Assembly (NCBI GenBank): GCA_964057225.1
Contig: OZ059894.1
Span: 16,398,476 to 16,462,475, forward strand
Direction of reading: 5' to 3'
Source: Auanema rhodensis
Taxonomy: Eukaryota > Nematoda > Chromadorea > Rhabditida > Rhabditidae
DNA length: 64,000 nt
The notes below the pieces were generated by a model. The model made no database searches. It had not been told where the DNA came from and saw only the letters and a program-made list of their open reading frames with translations. Below are positions 10,724 through 36,939 of the stretch, in pieces. Every line of letters starts with the position of its first letter. Position 1 is the first letter of the stretch. The position numbers and the translations under genes are program-made.

Positions 10724-12253
10724 AAGCTGATTTATAGATTAAAAATGTTTATTTAAGTAACTTTTCCCATTGGGGTTATACCCCCAGACCCCTTGAGTCT
10801 GGAAGTTGTGCGCGAGGATGGTTTAGAGTTTATTCCATCCCCAGGTTGTAAAACTGCGCGCGTTTCGGCAGAAGAGGCGGAGCCTAGCGAGAGGGGGGGG
10901 GGGGGAAATAACAGAAAAGAACTAAATTTTTTGAAAAACAAAAAATACCTGGAAATCAATATGTGCTTTCACATTCACATTTTCGTTCACTTTGCTCCAT
11001 AGGATGTTTGCACTCCATAAATCTCCATGACAGAATACACGCTTCATACCTACAATTATTAAGAATCAATAATCTCTGAAGACTTAAGATTAACCAAGAG
11101 TGTCAGGCATGTTATCCATTTTTTCATAAAATGATTTTCCTATAAAGGATTTCAAATTATCGAAGAATTCATTTATGGTCTCTTCGTGTTCTGGCCCGCA
11201 CATATTCTTAATATCATTTTTCATTTCCCGTAGCATCTGAGAAACATCAGTTTGAATGATTGAATAACTTATAATTCAGAGTTTACATCTTCTTTGTACA
11301 TATCACCAAATGTTTCGGACAAATATTTAGTGGTAAAGGTACTTCTTTCCTCATCAGTGAATCTCTCTCCTATTCCCTCCCAGATTGCCACAGATCGTAG
11401 ACACTGAAAATTAAAAATTAATTTTTAAAACTTTATGAAAATTCAAAACCTGTTTTACAGCATCAATAGTAACGTTGTTAGTATAATGGTATGGTGTCAA
11501 CTCATCAAAGTATTCCATGATTAAGAATCCTTTGAGTGTATTAACTTCATCGAATTTACGACTGGCATAAATCTGAAAAAATATTTTAGAATTACGAAAT
11601 AGAAGGAATGAAAATCAACCGTTTCAATTGAATTTGAAAATGAAAATAAAATTGGTGATTCACGTCAACGCGTCTTCACGCGAACGCGTGTTTACGTGAA
11701 ATATGCTAATCAGACCAACCTTTGGAAGAGGAATTCTGCCGTCGGAATATTTGTTTAGTAAATTGTAAGTGTCAATTTCATTGTTATGAACCTAAAAATC
11801 AAAATTCTTTATCAACAAACTTATTTATCATCATTACCCTTGTGCATGCTTGTTCAACGCATTCAGCCATAGCTGTTGCCTCAGTTCCATTGAGATGGCT
11901 GCTGAACTCGATAGCCGTGATGGGAGTACAAATCTATAGTATAGACAAGATTAATTATAAATTCAAATAGTTAAGGAAATACTTTTAGAACAAAAGCCTT
12001 GGGAAGATCTTCAGAAACATTCTGCCAATCGGGATTGATCAGACATGTACGAGACAGCATTCCCTAAAGATCATATTAATACAAAATTCTGAACAAGAAG
12101 ATGAATTACATTTCCTTCGCCAATGTTCTTAAATGATTTTTCTGATCCAAATGTGGCTTTAGTGCCCAAGGCACTTTGTATTTCCTGTTCAACTTCATCC
12201 CAATGCAAATGGGTATCAGCAATACCATCAGATTTTTGTGCAAAAGCAGACAT
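9929..12253 (-). CDS. CHK-kinase-like protein C, 403 aa, diverged array copy
   Basis: The exons are 12110-12253, 11983-12063, 11838-11933, 11720-11791, 11450-11572, 11287-11403, 11095-11236, 10949-11049, 10202-10360, 10042-10152 and 9929-9994. The frame is intact and the catalytic loop matches gene A. Differences from A and B cluster by exon. Exon 1 has EIQSALG for EMQSALG. Exon 2 begins GMLSR. Exon 4 reads EIDTYNLLNKYSDGRIPLPK, closer to gene D in its SD-RIPLPK part. Exon 9 keeps the conserved Arg (DISRLLCS). The clustering suggests patchwork exchange with other copies. Intron 10 again uses a GC donor and intron 8 again holds the foldback element. Confidence 0.87.
10390..10923. mobile_element. 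Foldback element in intron 8 of gene C
   Basis: This is the third copy of the 3235-3763 element. It differs by a shorter left poly-C, a longer (GA)n tract (about 10681-10721) and point changes such as GGGGTCTGGGG for GGGGTCGGGGG. Confidence 0.8.
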
Positions 12254-12494
12254 GTTCTGAAGAGAAAATTGAATTGAATAGAGTTGAGAATGGAACAATA
12301 CAGTTATGATTAAGAGTATAAAACATATAGTTTGATTAATGGAATAATTTCCTTTTTATATAAAAAAAGATTTTTCTGAAGAGTTCAAGTTCATGTTTAG
12401 AGAGAAAGAGAGATGAATTGAAACTATAGTTGATTTGAGAGACAACAGACATTTGTGATAATATTGCAGAATTGTCTGTACGATTGTGCAATAA

Positions 12495-13101
12495 CCCGTC
12501 ATAGGTTTCAATGAACGTTGTGATCTCTGGAGCCCTAATGTTCTTTGGACAAAGAAATCAAATGGTGAATTATCTTTAAAAGCTATTGTTGATTTTCAAG
12601 TAAGAAATAATAATTTTATAAAATATAATAAAGAAATATCTTATAGTTGGCATCATTCTGTAACCCTGTTATTGATATTATTGTTTTTCTCATATGTAAT
12701 CTAACAGCCGAAACACGTCGTCAAAATTGGAAGAACATTTTGAAAAACTTTTCGGAATATTTGAAACAAGAAACTGGTGGTGAAGAACCATTTACTCAGA
12801 AACAGGTGAATTCAAGTTCTAAATTCATTCTTATAATGATTTTATAGCTGGAATATTGTTACTTACGTTGTTTCCCACTGTTGGTTTTCATGGTTTTCGC
12901 AATGGTTGGTCCCATATACTTAAGTGAGCTGAAAGCTCATCCTGATGATACGGAAAAAGTGAATTTCTTCAATTTCATAAACAAAATAATTATTTTTACT
13001 ATTTACAGGTTAATAATGTTTTTGAAAAGAAACTCATTTCTACATTACTTGATGCAATTGAGATTGATAAACAAATTGAAAATGGCCAAATTAAACTTTA
13101 A
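12495..13101 (+). pseudogene. Truncated kinase-like gene P4 (exons 8-11 only)
   Basis: The blocks are 12505-12599, 12647-12805, 12848-12958 and 13009-13101. This is the last copy of the plus-strand remnant. The array ends about 300 bp further on, at 13398. Confidence 0.8.
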
Positions 13102-13398
13102 AATGTTTCAAATCTTAAATTGAAGTCTTATAAATAAGAATATTCTTGTTATCTTTACCCTGTTCGTGAAATAAATATTCCTTTTTGTGATTAATTATTC
13201 AAAATAATCAGTTTATGAAGTTTTGTGATCAGAGCTATAACATATTCATATAATAATATATGAATGAATACACATTTTATCTTATCATTAAAAATTATTT
13301 TAAACCGGAAATCATTGTTTTTTAAAAAAACAAATAAACATTATACTTTTTAGAAATATGAAACAACATATAATAAACCATAGATGTCTTCTATTCAT

Positions 13399-14299
13399 TC
13401 AAAATAATTATTGTATTTTAGTAAATAAATTTTCTAATAAAATATTATATTAATTTTCAGCTAATGATGCTTCAATTAAAATCAAAATTCAGAGAAGAAG
13501 AATAAGAAAAAAAATGTTCTTATCTTATCACGTGTCTAATAAATTGTTCCTTTCTAATACTTGGGTAGTATTCTATATATTTCTCTGATATTTAACAACA
13601 TACCTGTGCTATGTAGTGAGACTTGTAATTAATCATTGTAAACTACAAAATGTATAGGATTTTGATAATCTTCTTGCGGTGTTTATTTATTATTATATGA
13701 TATACGATTATAATAATTGGGCATATAGATTGCGGATATTCTTTTTTCTAAATTTCCAGTAATTTCACTATGTTCCTCTTTTGAATCAAGTATTCGGCGA
13801 ACAATTTCACGAAACCGGCCAATAGAGTTCAATTCATGATTGTACAATTTTGAATGGATTATGACAGTACTGACCAATACAGTTATAAAATGGAATAAAA
13901 TGGAATAAAACGACAAGTTATTCTAGTTTAAGGCTCACCAAAAATCCTAATGTATGAATTATGAACCAGAAATGTATGTATATAGACTTCGGAAAAAATA
14001 ACTACATCTCATTATTTCGAAATTGTTCTGAATTCGTTCTTCACATTTTTCTTAAAATATTTTCCCTTATCTCACAGAAAATTACAATTTGATGCTATTT
14101 ATAGGAGTTAAGAGCTTCAATTGATAACATAAGATTCAAACTGTTCTATATAAGCCAGTGATCATATCATTCAGCAACGTTTTTATTTTTTTTTCATCTT
14201 GCCAAAATTATATTGTCGTTGCATATTATTTTGATACATGAATTCCTGAATTCCATATATAACTTGTGTTTTCTAAGTTTCTTCTATTAATACAATCTA
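13399..14299. other. Flank between the array and gene D
   Basis: This is unique sequence after the array breakpoint. Positions of about 13790-13945 are a diverged copy of the 184 bp repeat found at 17257-17440 and 19153-19336, sharing AAACCGGC and GGATTA-GACAGTA blocks in the same order. The 77-codon minus-strand frame at 13683-13916 overlaps this repeat and is not considered a gene. Confidence 0.5.
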
Positions 14300-14540
14300 T
14301 TATTGCACAATCGTACAGACAATTCTGCAATATTATCACAAATGTCTGTTGTCTCTCAAATCAACTATAGTTTCAATTCATCTCTGTTTCTTTCTAAACA
14401 TGAACTTGAACTCTTCAGAAAAATCTTTTTTTATATAAAAAGGAAATTATTCCATTAATCAAACTATATGTTTTATACTCTTAATCATAACTGTATTGTT
14501 CCATTCTCAACTCTATTCAATTCAATTTTCTCTTCAGAAC
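14300..14540 (+). promoter_or_regulatory. Promoter segment of gene D, shared with the array genes
   Basis: This is the inverted counterpart of the 241 bp segment upstream of the array genes, with very few differences. It contains TTTTTATATAAAAAGG and ends in CTCTTCAGAAC before the ATG. The similarity stops sharply at TTATTGC (14300), the same point where the array copies join truncated-gene sequence. Confidence 0.6.
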
Positions 14541-16386
14541 ATGTCTGCTTTTGCACAAAAATCTGATGGTATTGCTGATACCCATTTGCATTGGGATGAA
14601 GTTGAACAGGAAATGCAAAGTGCCTTGGGCACTAAAGCCACATTTGGATCAGAAAAATCATTTAAGAACATTGGCGAAGGAAATGTAATTCATCGTTTTT
14701 CTCTTTAATTTCATGTAAAATCAATGTTCAGGGATTCCTTTCACGCATATGTCTGATCAAGCCTGATTGGCAGAATGGTTCTGAAGATCTTCCCAAGGCT
14801 TTTGTTTTGAAAGTATTTCCTTAACTATTTGAATTTATAATTAATCTTCTCTATACTATAGATTTGTACTCCAATATCAATGTTGGACTTCAGTAGTAAA
14901 ATTGAAGGTGATTTCGATATGACTCCAATCATTACTAACATTGAAAAACTCTGCACAAATGTATATATTTTAATTTTGAGTTTTAAATATTAAACTTAAC
15001 TATAGGTTCATAACAATGAAGTTAATACTTACAATCTACTAAAGAAATATTCCGACACCAGAATTCCTCTTCCAAAGGTTAGTCTGATTAGCATATTTCA
15101 CGTAAACACGCGTTCACGTAAACACGCGTTCACGTAAACACGCGTTCACGTGAAGACGCGTTCACGTGAATCACCAATTTTATTTTCATTTTCAAATTCA
15201 ATTGAAACGGTTGATTTTCATTCCTTCTATTTCCTAATTCTAAAAGATTTTTTCAGATTTATGCCAGTCGTAAATTCGATGAAGTTAATAAACTCAAAGG
15301 ATTCTTAATCATGGAATACTTTGATGATTTAGTTCCTTGTCACATTACTGATAACATCAGCATTAATGCTGTCAAAAAAGTTTTAAAGTTCATATTTACT
15401 CTTATTCTGTTTTTTTTCTTTTTTAGTGTCTTCGATCAGTTGCAATTTGGGAAAGCATTGGTCTCAAGTTCACTGAAGAGGAAAGTAGTAACTTCTCTAA
15501 AAACTTTTTGGCTGAATCTTTCGGTGATATGTTTAAAGAAGAAGTTAGCTTAGAAATATCATTTAATCATTAATTTTATATTTATTCAGCTGTTAGGGCA
15601 AATGAGAAAGGGCTTACATGATCTCTGTGGGGCAGAGTACGAAAACACGATTAACGATTTCTGCGATCATTTGGTTCACCTTATGGGTGATAGATATTAC
15701 CGAAAATTGGATCAAATGCCAGAAGCTCTTGGTAAAGTTCCAAAGTTTAATAATTTTATTTTATTAATGTTTAAAGGTATGAAACGTGTATTCTGTCATG
15801 GTGATCTATGGAGTACTAACATCTTATGGACCAAAAAGAATGGAGAATTTGATATTCGAGGTCACATTGATTTCCAGGTATTTTCTTTTTTATCAAAAAA
15901 TTTATAATTTTATGGAAATTCAGACAACATCGTTGGCATCTCCAGCTATCGACCTTGCACGTCTGTTTTCTGCAACGTTGAGTGGTGCTGATCGCAGGAA
16001 ACACTGGAAGGAGCTTCTGGAAACATTCTATGGATACTTGAAAGAAGAAGTTGAAGGTGAAATGCCATACACATACGAACAAGTAAGTTTCATCATTCAA
16101 CTATCATTTTCTAATTATTTTAAAACTTAAGTTGGAAGAAAATTACAAGAAGTTCATTCCATTTGGTGCTTTCTTTGCCGTACCCGTAGTTGCACCTCTT
16201 TTGGACTTTATAAAGAACAACAAACCTGACTCTTTATCATATGTATGTTATTCTTTTCAAATTTTGAAATATACAAGTTCACTATATATTTATATTTAAA
16301 TTTTGTTTTAGGTTGAAGAAATCGTTGTAGAAAAAGTCGTAGCTTTGATGGAAGATGCTAACATCCACTGGGAACCTTATAATTAA
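14541..16386 (+). CDS. CHK-kinase-like protein D, 407 aa, 11 exons
   Basis: The exons are 14541-14684, 14732-14812, 14862-14960, 15006-15077, 15257-15379, 15427-15543, 15590-15731, 15777-15877, 15924-16082, 16132-16242 and 16312-16386, ending TAT AAT TAA. The total is 1224 nt with all phases consistent. The catalytic loop is HGDLWSTNILW, followed by HIDFQ, then IDLARLFSATLSGADRRKHW in exon 9. This is the standard full-length layout of the nematode CHK-kinase-like (DUF1679) family. All introns are GT-AG, including intron 10, and intron 8 is empty of transposon. Exon 1 is the same as in the array genes. Exons 5, 8 and 9 are nearly identical to gene E, while exons 3, 7, 10 and 11 differ. Small-molecule kinase activity is inferred from the family. 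Confidence 0.9.
15099..15170. repeat. Intronic minisatellite, 16 bp x 4
   Basis: Intron 4 of gene D holds CACGTAAACACGCGTT three times, a fourth variant CACGTGAAGACGCGTT, and a partial fifth unit CACGTGAA. Gene E has a single unit at 20198-20213, and the array genes have two in the matching intron. Confidence 0.88.
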
Positions 16387-17256
16387 TATTATTTCCTTTC
16401 AATCGTACATAAACACTTTTTTCTTGTATTCATATTTCATATTCTACGTATTCATCTTTTATTTCTTGTTGTAACGACCTATTATGTTGTTATAACGTAA
16501 GTTTCTTTTCAACTTATTTAAACGTTTTATGAACTTTTAAATGATTTGAAAGAAGTCATACTAATGAACACATCAAATCATTATTAAGAGATGAAAAGTG
16601 ATTGTAATTTGTTTCATTCATTACAATTCTTGTTGGCTCTTTAGCCATCATATGTGTAAGTATCAATCATTCTATTTCATTTTTCAAGTATTTGAGATTT
16701 CATGAATATATAATTATATTAAATAATTTATATTTTTTACACACAAAAATATAAACAAGAAAAACAAAATAATTTGATAATAATGTTTTGAAATAGTTAT
16801 CACAATTTTGAAAATCTAATTGGTTCTCATTCTCACCCACTCACTTAGATTTACGTTGCTGCGTTACGGAACTAAGTTTTGAAATAAGTTTTGAAAACTT
16901 TATTTAATTGTATATAGGATATTGATTTTACTTAATTTATATAAGTAATATTAGAACAATTATATGATAAAATCATTCGAGAGTATTATGTATAGAAAGT
17001 TATGCATAGATCATGTTTTAAGGATAAATTTATTGTATTGAAGATAAAATTATTTTTTTAAATCAGTTTTCCAGTTATTCTTTCTTTTCTTTAGTTTATT
17101 TTATCGAATTAAATAGCAAACAAATATGGTTCTCAAAACGTTTCGTATCTATGAGTAGATTAGGTGAAAGATATTAACAAACAGAAAAAACTTTTTCACA
17201 ATATTTTATATACAAACTAGAATTATTTTACTAACACATATTAACCTTTTGACTTT
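16387..17256. other. Intergenic, 3' of gene D
   Basis: This AT-rich sequence has no supported exon. Short frames and splice-like sites occur but do not assemble. Confidence 0.5.
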
Positions 17257-17440
17257 TTTACTCATTGATTTCAACTATTGTGCGAACCATTCAGTAAAAC
17301 CGGCAACTGAAATTCTTTTGAACATACGATGGTTAATGGATTACGACAGTAATGACTATTATAGTTTTGAAAGTAGAATCAGATGACAAGTTTTTTCCTA
17401 TTTCATATTCAACAAAAATTATTCACATAGCCTTGATGTG
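17257..17440. repeat. 184 bp direct repeat, copy 1
   Basis: It is repeated at 19153-19336 with about one visible difference (GATGTG against GACGTG at the end), and a diverged third copy lies near 13790-13945. Each copy lies upstream of a kinase gene or gene relic, so it is part of the duplicated upstream flank. Confidence 0.88.
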
Positions 17441-17742
17441 ATAGAATGTGTGTAAATTGTGAAGAGAAACTTTATAAAAGATAGATTCAATAAATTCTAA
17501 GTTTTTTTAATAAATAAGCATTTATTTGAAGAAGAATGTAAAATGATTGTTTGTGTATTTCCCATTAATTTAGATTTTTGAATACTAAAGTCTATCATTA
17601 ACAGAGGACTTCTTATCTCGCACAGGAAATCACATGAGAAAAGTAGATTGAGCACTATGTCATACAAACAAGTGATAACAAAAGATTTGAACTGTCAAAT
17701 GCATATAAACCTTAATCTGTTTTTTAAGAAATTGTGAGAAAA

Positions 17743-18006
17743 CGGCCTTAGGCACAAAAGTCAAATTTCGATCAGAAAAATCATTCAAGAACATTTGCAA
17801 AGAAGTTTATCGTCTTGTATATCTATTATACCAAAATGTTTGTTAAATCATACTCTGACGGCAGAGTTCCTCTTCCAAAGGTTAGCCTAGTTAGCATATT
17901 TCCATTCATGGCGTGAACCAACAATTTCATTTTAATTTTCAAATTCCATTAAAACGGTTGATTTTCATTTTGTTCCTTCTATTTCTTAATTCCAAAATAT
18001 CTTCAG
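17743..18006 (+). pseudogene. Relic of a CHK-kinase-like gene
   Basis: Positions 17743-17806 resemble the end of exon 1 (GGCACAAAAGTCAAATTTCG against GGCACTAAAGCCACATTTGG, then GATCAGAAAAATCATT). Exons 2 and 3 are missing. Positions of about 17855-17880 match the end of exon 4 (GAGTTCCTCTTCCAAAG). Positions 17881-18006 match intron 4 up to its CTTCAG acceptor, after which homology stops. No functional frame remains. Confidence 0.8.
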
Positions 18007-19152
18007 AGTTTTAGTGAGATATTTTCGGTTTTATTAGCTGATCTACATACACACATGGCTTTTTGGGCATTAATTAAATAAAAATAAACTAATTAAATTG
18101 TATATTGTCACACATATTGTGAGATTTTTATTGATTTATTTGGTAACAACAATGAGATTCTAAAATAATGTTTAACAAACATTTTTTTAGAATATTAAAT
18201 AATACAGTATATTATCATATAGGCAAAGTCTGCTCTGGAACATTGAAAACGGTCGTTTCCATTAATACTGTTTTGAGTACTGTAAGTTACAGTATCGTAC
18301 CTTTGTCTATAATGTTATTAATGAATGGACAAATATTCTTTTACAATCAGATGTATATCTCTTATAAATTGGATAAAATATCTAGAATATACATCATTAT
18401 AATAATAATTCAAATAATATATTTTAGATTTAGATATGTTGTTATAACATTATTATTATATTATGTATATAGTATATAAATAGACCGTTTGTCCATTAGA
18501 ATTATATCTCATAAGCTACATTCTGGGAAATCTTCCAATCAATGTTGCAAAAATGTTTTTTTTTTGAATGCTCGCTTTCTTTGATTAGGGTGAAGAGAGA
18601 GAGAGAGACCGAAGGTTTATGCAAAATATTGTGTCGAAATCTGATACATTTTTTATATTTATCTATTTATATTATACATATATAATAAATAATAATCTAT
18701 ATTCTGATGATTAGACAATAAATCCAATATGCTGTTTGTGTGTGATATGATTAATAAAAAAAAGCTCAAACTACAAAATTACTCCTTATCAAGATCCGTT
18801 TTCATAATTTCCAAGTTTCAGACTGTATGTTCACATCTTACAAGTTAATTAAAATATGAATGTACTTAACAATAAGATATTGATAAAGACAGGGGAAATT
18901 GCAGAAAGTGACAAAGAGAATATTATAATATAATTATAATTTATTATATAATATATATTGATTTGTGTTCATTTTCAAAACTTGAAAAATAACTCTTGTA
19001 TATAAACTTCATGCTTGATAAAACTTCAGTTCAATTTCAACGTCATAGGTAAATTTTTTTTTTCGGTGGTAAATGTTGACAAGCTCAACAACTTAACTCA
19101 GGTATTTAACAGAAAAAACAAACAAAAGTGATTGACTGAAGTAACTTAGACA
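18007..19152. other. Intergenic between the relic and gene E
   Basis: This is AT-rich and contains a short (GA)n at about 18595-18608. The 103-codon frame at 18168-18479 is hydrophobic, ends in AT-rich repeat-like sequence and has no recognisable domain, so it is not called as a gene. Confidence 0.5.
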
Positions 19153-19336
19153 TTTACTCATTGATTTCAACTATTGTGCGAACCATTCAGTAAAACCGGC
19201 AACTGAAATTCTTTTGAACATACGATGGTTAATGGATTACGACAGTAATGACTATTATAGTTTTGAAAGTAGAATCAGATGACAAGTTTTTTCCTATTTC
19301 ATATTCAACAAAAATTATTCACATAGCCTTGACGTG
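19153..19336. repeat. 184 bp direct repeat, copy 2
   Basis: This is the counterpart of 17257-17440, about 310 bp upstream of the start of gene E. After it the sequence is unique until about 19552, where identity with gene D's immediate upstream region begins. Confidence 0.88.
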
Positions 19337-19643
19337 GCAAAACGTGCGTTACGGGATACTCAATAAAGGCGGAGTTAACTGAGGAAATGAGTACACGGAT
19401 GCTGGAAGATTTTCCTCCTAGACCACATGAAATAGACTGTTTCTTATCATACAATAAATTTTAATTCGATAACTCCAATGACTTTAACTCTATTTCCTGT
19501 TTAGATTCAATTGATAACATAAGACAGCTACATATATACATGTTTTAGATTATTCCATTAATCAAACTATATGTTTTATACTCTTAATCATAACTGTATT
19601 GTTCCATTCTCAACTCTATTCAATTCAATTTTCTCTTCAGAAC

Positions 19644-21405
19644 ATGTCTGCTTTTGCACAAAAATCTGATGGTATTGCTGATACCCATTTGCATTGGGAT
19701 GAAGTTGAACAGGAAATGCAAAGTGCCTTGGGTACTAAAGCCACATTTGGATCAGAAAAATCATTTAAGAACATTGGCGAAGGAAATGTAATTCATCTTC
19801 TTGTTCAGAATTTTGTATTAATATGATCTTTAGGGAATGATGTCTCGTATATGTCTGATCAATCCTGATTGGCAGAATGGATCTGAAGATCTTCCGAAGG
19901 CTTTCGTTTTGAAAGTAAGCAGTTAGTTTATTCATTTGAGATTGACATTATTTCAAGATCTGCACTCCACTTGCTATGATTGCTATGAATGCTCACTGCC
20001 CACCAGGGTTTGATCTACAAACTATTATGAATAAAATGGAATGTCTTTGCATTAAAGTTTGAAAAAAACATATATTGTTAAAATAATTGTTTGCTTCCTA
20101 TTAGATTCATAACAGTGAAGTTAATACTTACAATTTACTAAAGAAATACGACGACGGCAGAATTCCTCTTCCAAAGGTTAGTCTGATTAGCATATTTCAC
20201 GTAAACACGCGTTCACGTGAATTGACAATTTTATTTTCATTTTCAAATTCAATTGAAACGGTTGATTTTCATTCCTTCTATTTCCTAATTCTAAAATATT
20301 TTTTCAGATTTATGCCAGTCGTAAATTCGATGAAGTTAATAAACTCAAAGGATTCTTAATCATGGAATACTTTGATGATTTAGTTCCTTGTCACATTACT
20401 GATAACATCAGCATTAATGCTGTCAAAAAAGTTTTAAAGTTCATATTTACTCTTATTCTGTTTTTTTTCTTTTTTAGTGTCTTCGATCAGTTGCAATTTG
20501 GGAAAGCATTGGTCTCAAGTTCACTGAAGAGGAAAGTAGTAACTTCTCTAAAAACTTCATATCTGAGACTTTTGGAGATTTGTTTAAAGAAGGGGTAAAA
20601 TTAAAAACAAAAATATTCTAAATGATCGTTGTATTAGATGTTAGAGGCGTTGGCAAAAAGTTTGGGTGATCTGTGTGGACCAGAACATGAGAAAACAGTT
20701 GATGAATTTTGTAGTCATTTCACTCATCTTATCCAAAAACAGAGTTACGAAAAATTGGATCAAATGCCAGAAGCTCTTGGTAAAGTTCCAAAGTTTAATA
20801 ATTTTATTTTATTAATGTTTAAAGGTATGAAACGTGTATTCTGTCATGGTGATCTATGGAGTACTAACATCTTATGGACCAAAAAGAATGGAGAATTTGA
20901 TATTCGAGGTCACATTGATTTCCAGGTATTTTCTTTTTTATCAAAAAATTTATAATTTTATGGAAATTCAGACAACATCGTTGGCATCTCCAGCTATCGA
21001 TCTTGTACGTCTGTTTTCTGCCACGTTGAGTGGTGCTGATCGCAGGAAACACTGGAAGGAGCTTCTGGAAACATTCTATGGATACTTGAAAGAAGAAGTT
21101 GAAGGTGAAATGCCATACACATACGAACAAGTAAGTTTCATCATTCAACTATCATTTTCTAATTATTTTAAAACTTAAGTTGGAAGAAAATTACAAGAAG
21201 TTCACACCATACGGAGCCCTATTCTTGGTCCCATTGATAGGACCACTTTTAGGATACATAAAGGCGAGCAAACCAGAATCTCTTCCTATGGTAAAAAACA
21301 ACTAATGGTTTCCCAGAATTGAAATATTTTCTTTAGGTTCTTGACGTTGTACTTGAAAAAGTTGTTGCTTTGATGGAAGATGCAAACTTATACTGGGAAC
21401 CCTAA
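19644..21405 (+). CDS. CHK-kinase-like protein E, 405 aa, 11 exons
   Basis: The exons are 19644-19787, 19834-19914, 19958-20056, 20105-20176, 20308-20430, 20478-20594, 20638-20779, 20825-20925, 20972-21130, 21180-21290 and 21337-21405. The total is 1218 nt and ends GAA CCC TAA. The catalytic loop HGDLWSTNILW and HIDFQ are intact, and exon 9 reads IDLVRLFSATLSGADRRKHW. Exon 1 and the 90 bp before it match D and the array genes. The TATA-containing part of their promoter is absent, so regulation may differ. Exons 2, 3, 7, 10 and 11 are clearly different from D, whereas exons 5, 8 and 9 and introns 5, 7 and 8 are nearly identical. The family is the nematode DUF1679/CHK kinase-like group and the substrate is unknown. 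Confidence 0.9.
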
Positions 21406-22424
21406 GATAATATATGTATAACATAACACAATAACGTAAAAGTATATAAAATAATATGAATTTCTATTATTATTATCATAAAATAATATTTTTTGAAGTT
21501 ATTATATGCTTGATCTATTCCAAAAATTGTTTCCGAACCCAATTCAAAAGGATATTCAAATCCAACTTCACGCATTCGCAGCATAGTTAGTTCATATTAT
21601 CTTTACAAATAAAAAAAAAAACAATTATTTTTAATTTCGTTGCACACGATCATTTAAAATATTGAACGACTCGGTTCGATCATGGTCCGAGCAATCTAGT
21701 TTAGTTTTTCCGCTTGTTAGGTTATGTCAGTCTGATTTATTTCTTTACAGAGATTAATTGTAGAAATTTGCAAACGAATTTTCAATTATTTACCAATATA
21801 TTTATAAATAAATAGTCAATTTGTAAAAAATATTATTTTAAAAAGTTTTATTTTACATGATAAAATTATAAACAAGAAATATACCGGTGTTTGAGTAACC
21901 ACATTTAGTGATGCTTGATAAATAATTTTCTTCTAGTGATGTTGGCATTTGTGAAAATTAATGACGAACATTGATTATACTATTGAAACCTTATAAAGGT
22001 CAGAAAGAGGAAATTCGGTTCAAATATACATTGAAGTTTCTTCTAAGAGAAATATATTGGACCGGGATATACAATTTGAAATATATAAAATTATGCTAAA
22101 CAAAACCAAACAAACATTGAGATGATGACAATTAATTTCTAAAGAAAGGTTGGCAGAAAAAATGAAAAAAACGAACAACTTAAAAAGCTTATAGAAGAGA
22201 TATTAATCGAAAGCATTTCGGGTACAGTGAAATTGGATATTTCTTCAAATATCTGAGAACAAAAAAAATGGCCAACTTATCTTCTCAAATTTTGACTAGA
22301 ATAACATGTTTATATATATATATATATAAATATAAATATATATATATATGAATTATTGATTGATTATTAAAATAATATATCTATTATTATACAAAATTAT
22401 TCAGATTTCTTTTATATTTATATC
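21406..22424. other. Convergent spacer between gene E and the TRIM9-like gene
   Basis: No coding exon is seen. It contains a (TA)n-rich stretch at about 22312-22349. The 60-codon minus-strand frame at 21402-21584 overlaps the end of gene E and is not supported. Confidence 0.55.

Positions 22425-36939
<14,515 letters not shown>

Noticed and set aside
15816-16100. 94-codon frame opposite exons 8-9 of gene D (and 20864-21148 opposite gene E)
   Set aside because: It is the antisense shadow of conserved exons whose sense frame carries the kinase motifs.
18168-18479. 103-codon hydrophobic frame downstream of the kinase relic
   Set aside because: It has no domain or splice context, AT-rich codon content, and isoleucine-tyrosine runs typical of low-complexity DNA.
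21671-21705. GGTTCGATCATGG-like sequence checked as a possible tRNA T-arm
   Set aside because: No matching acceptor, D-arm or anticodon stem could be folded around it.
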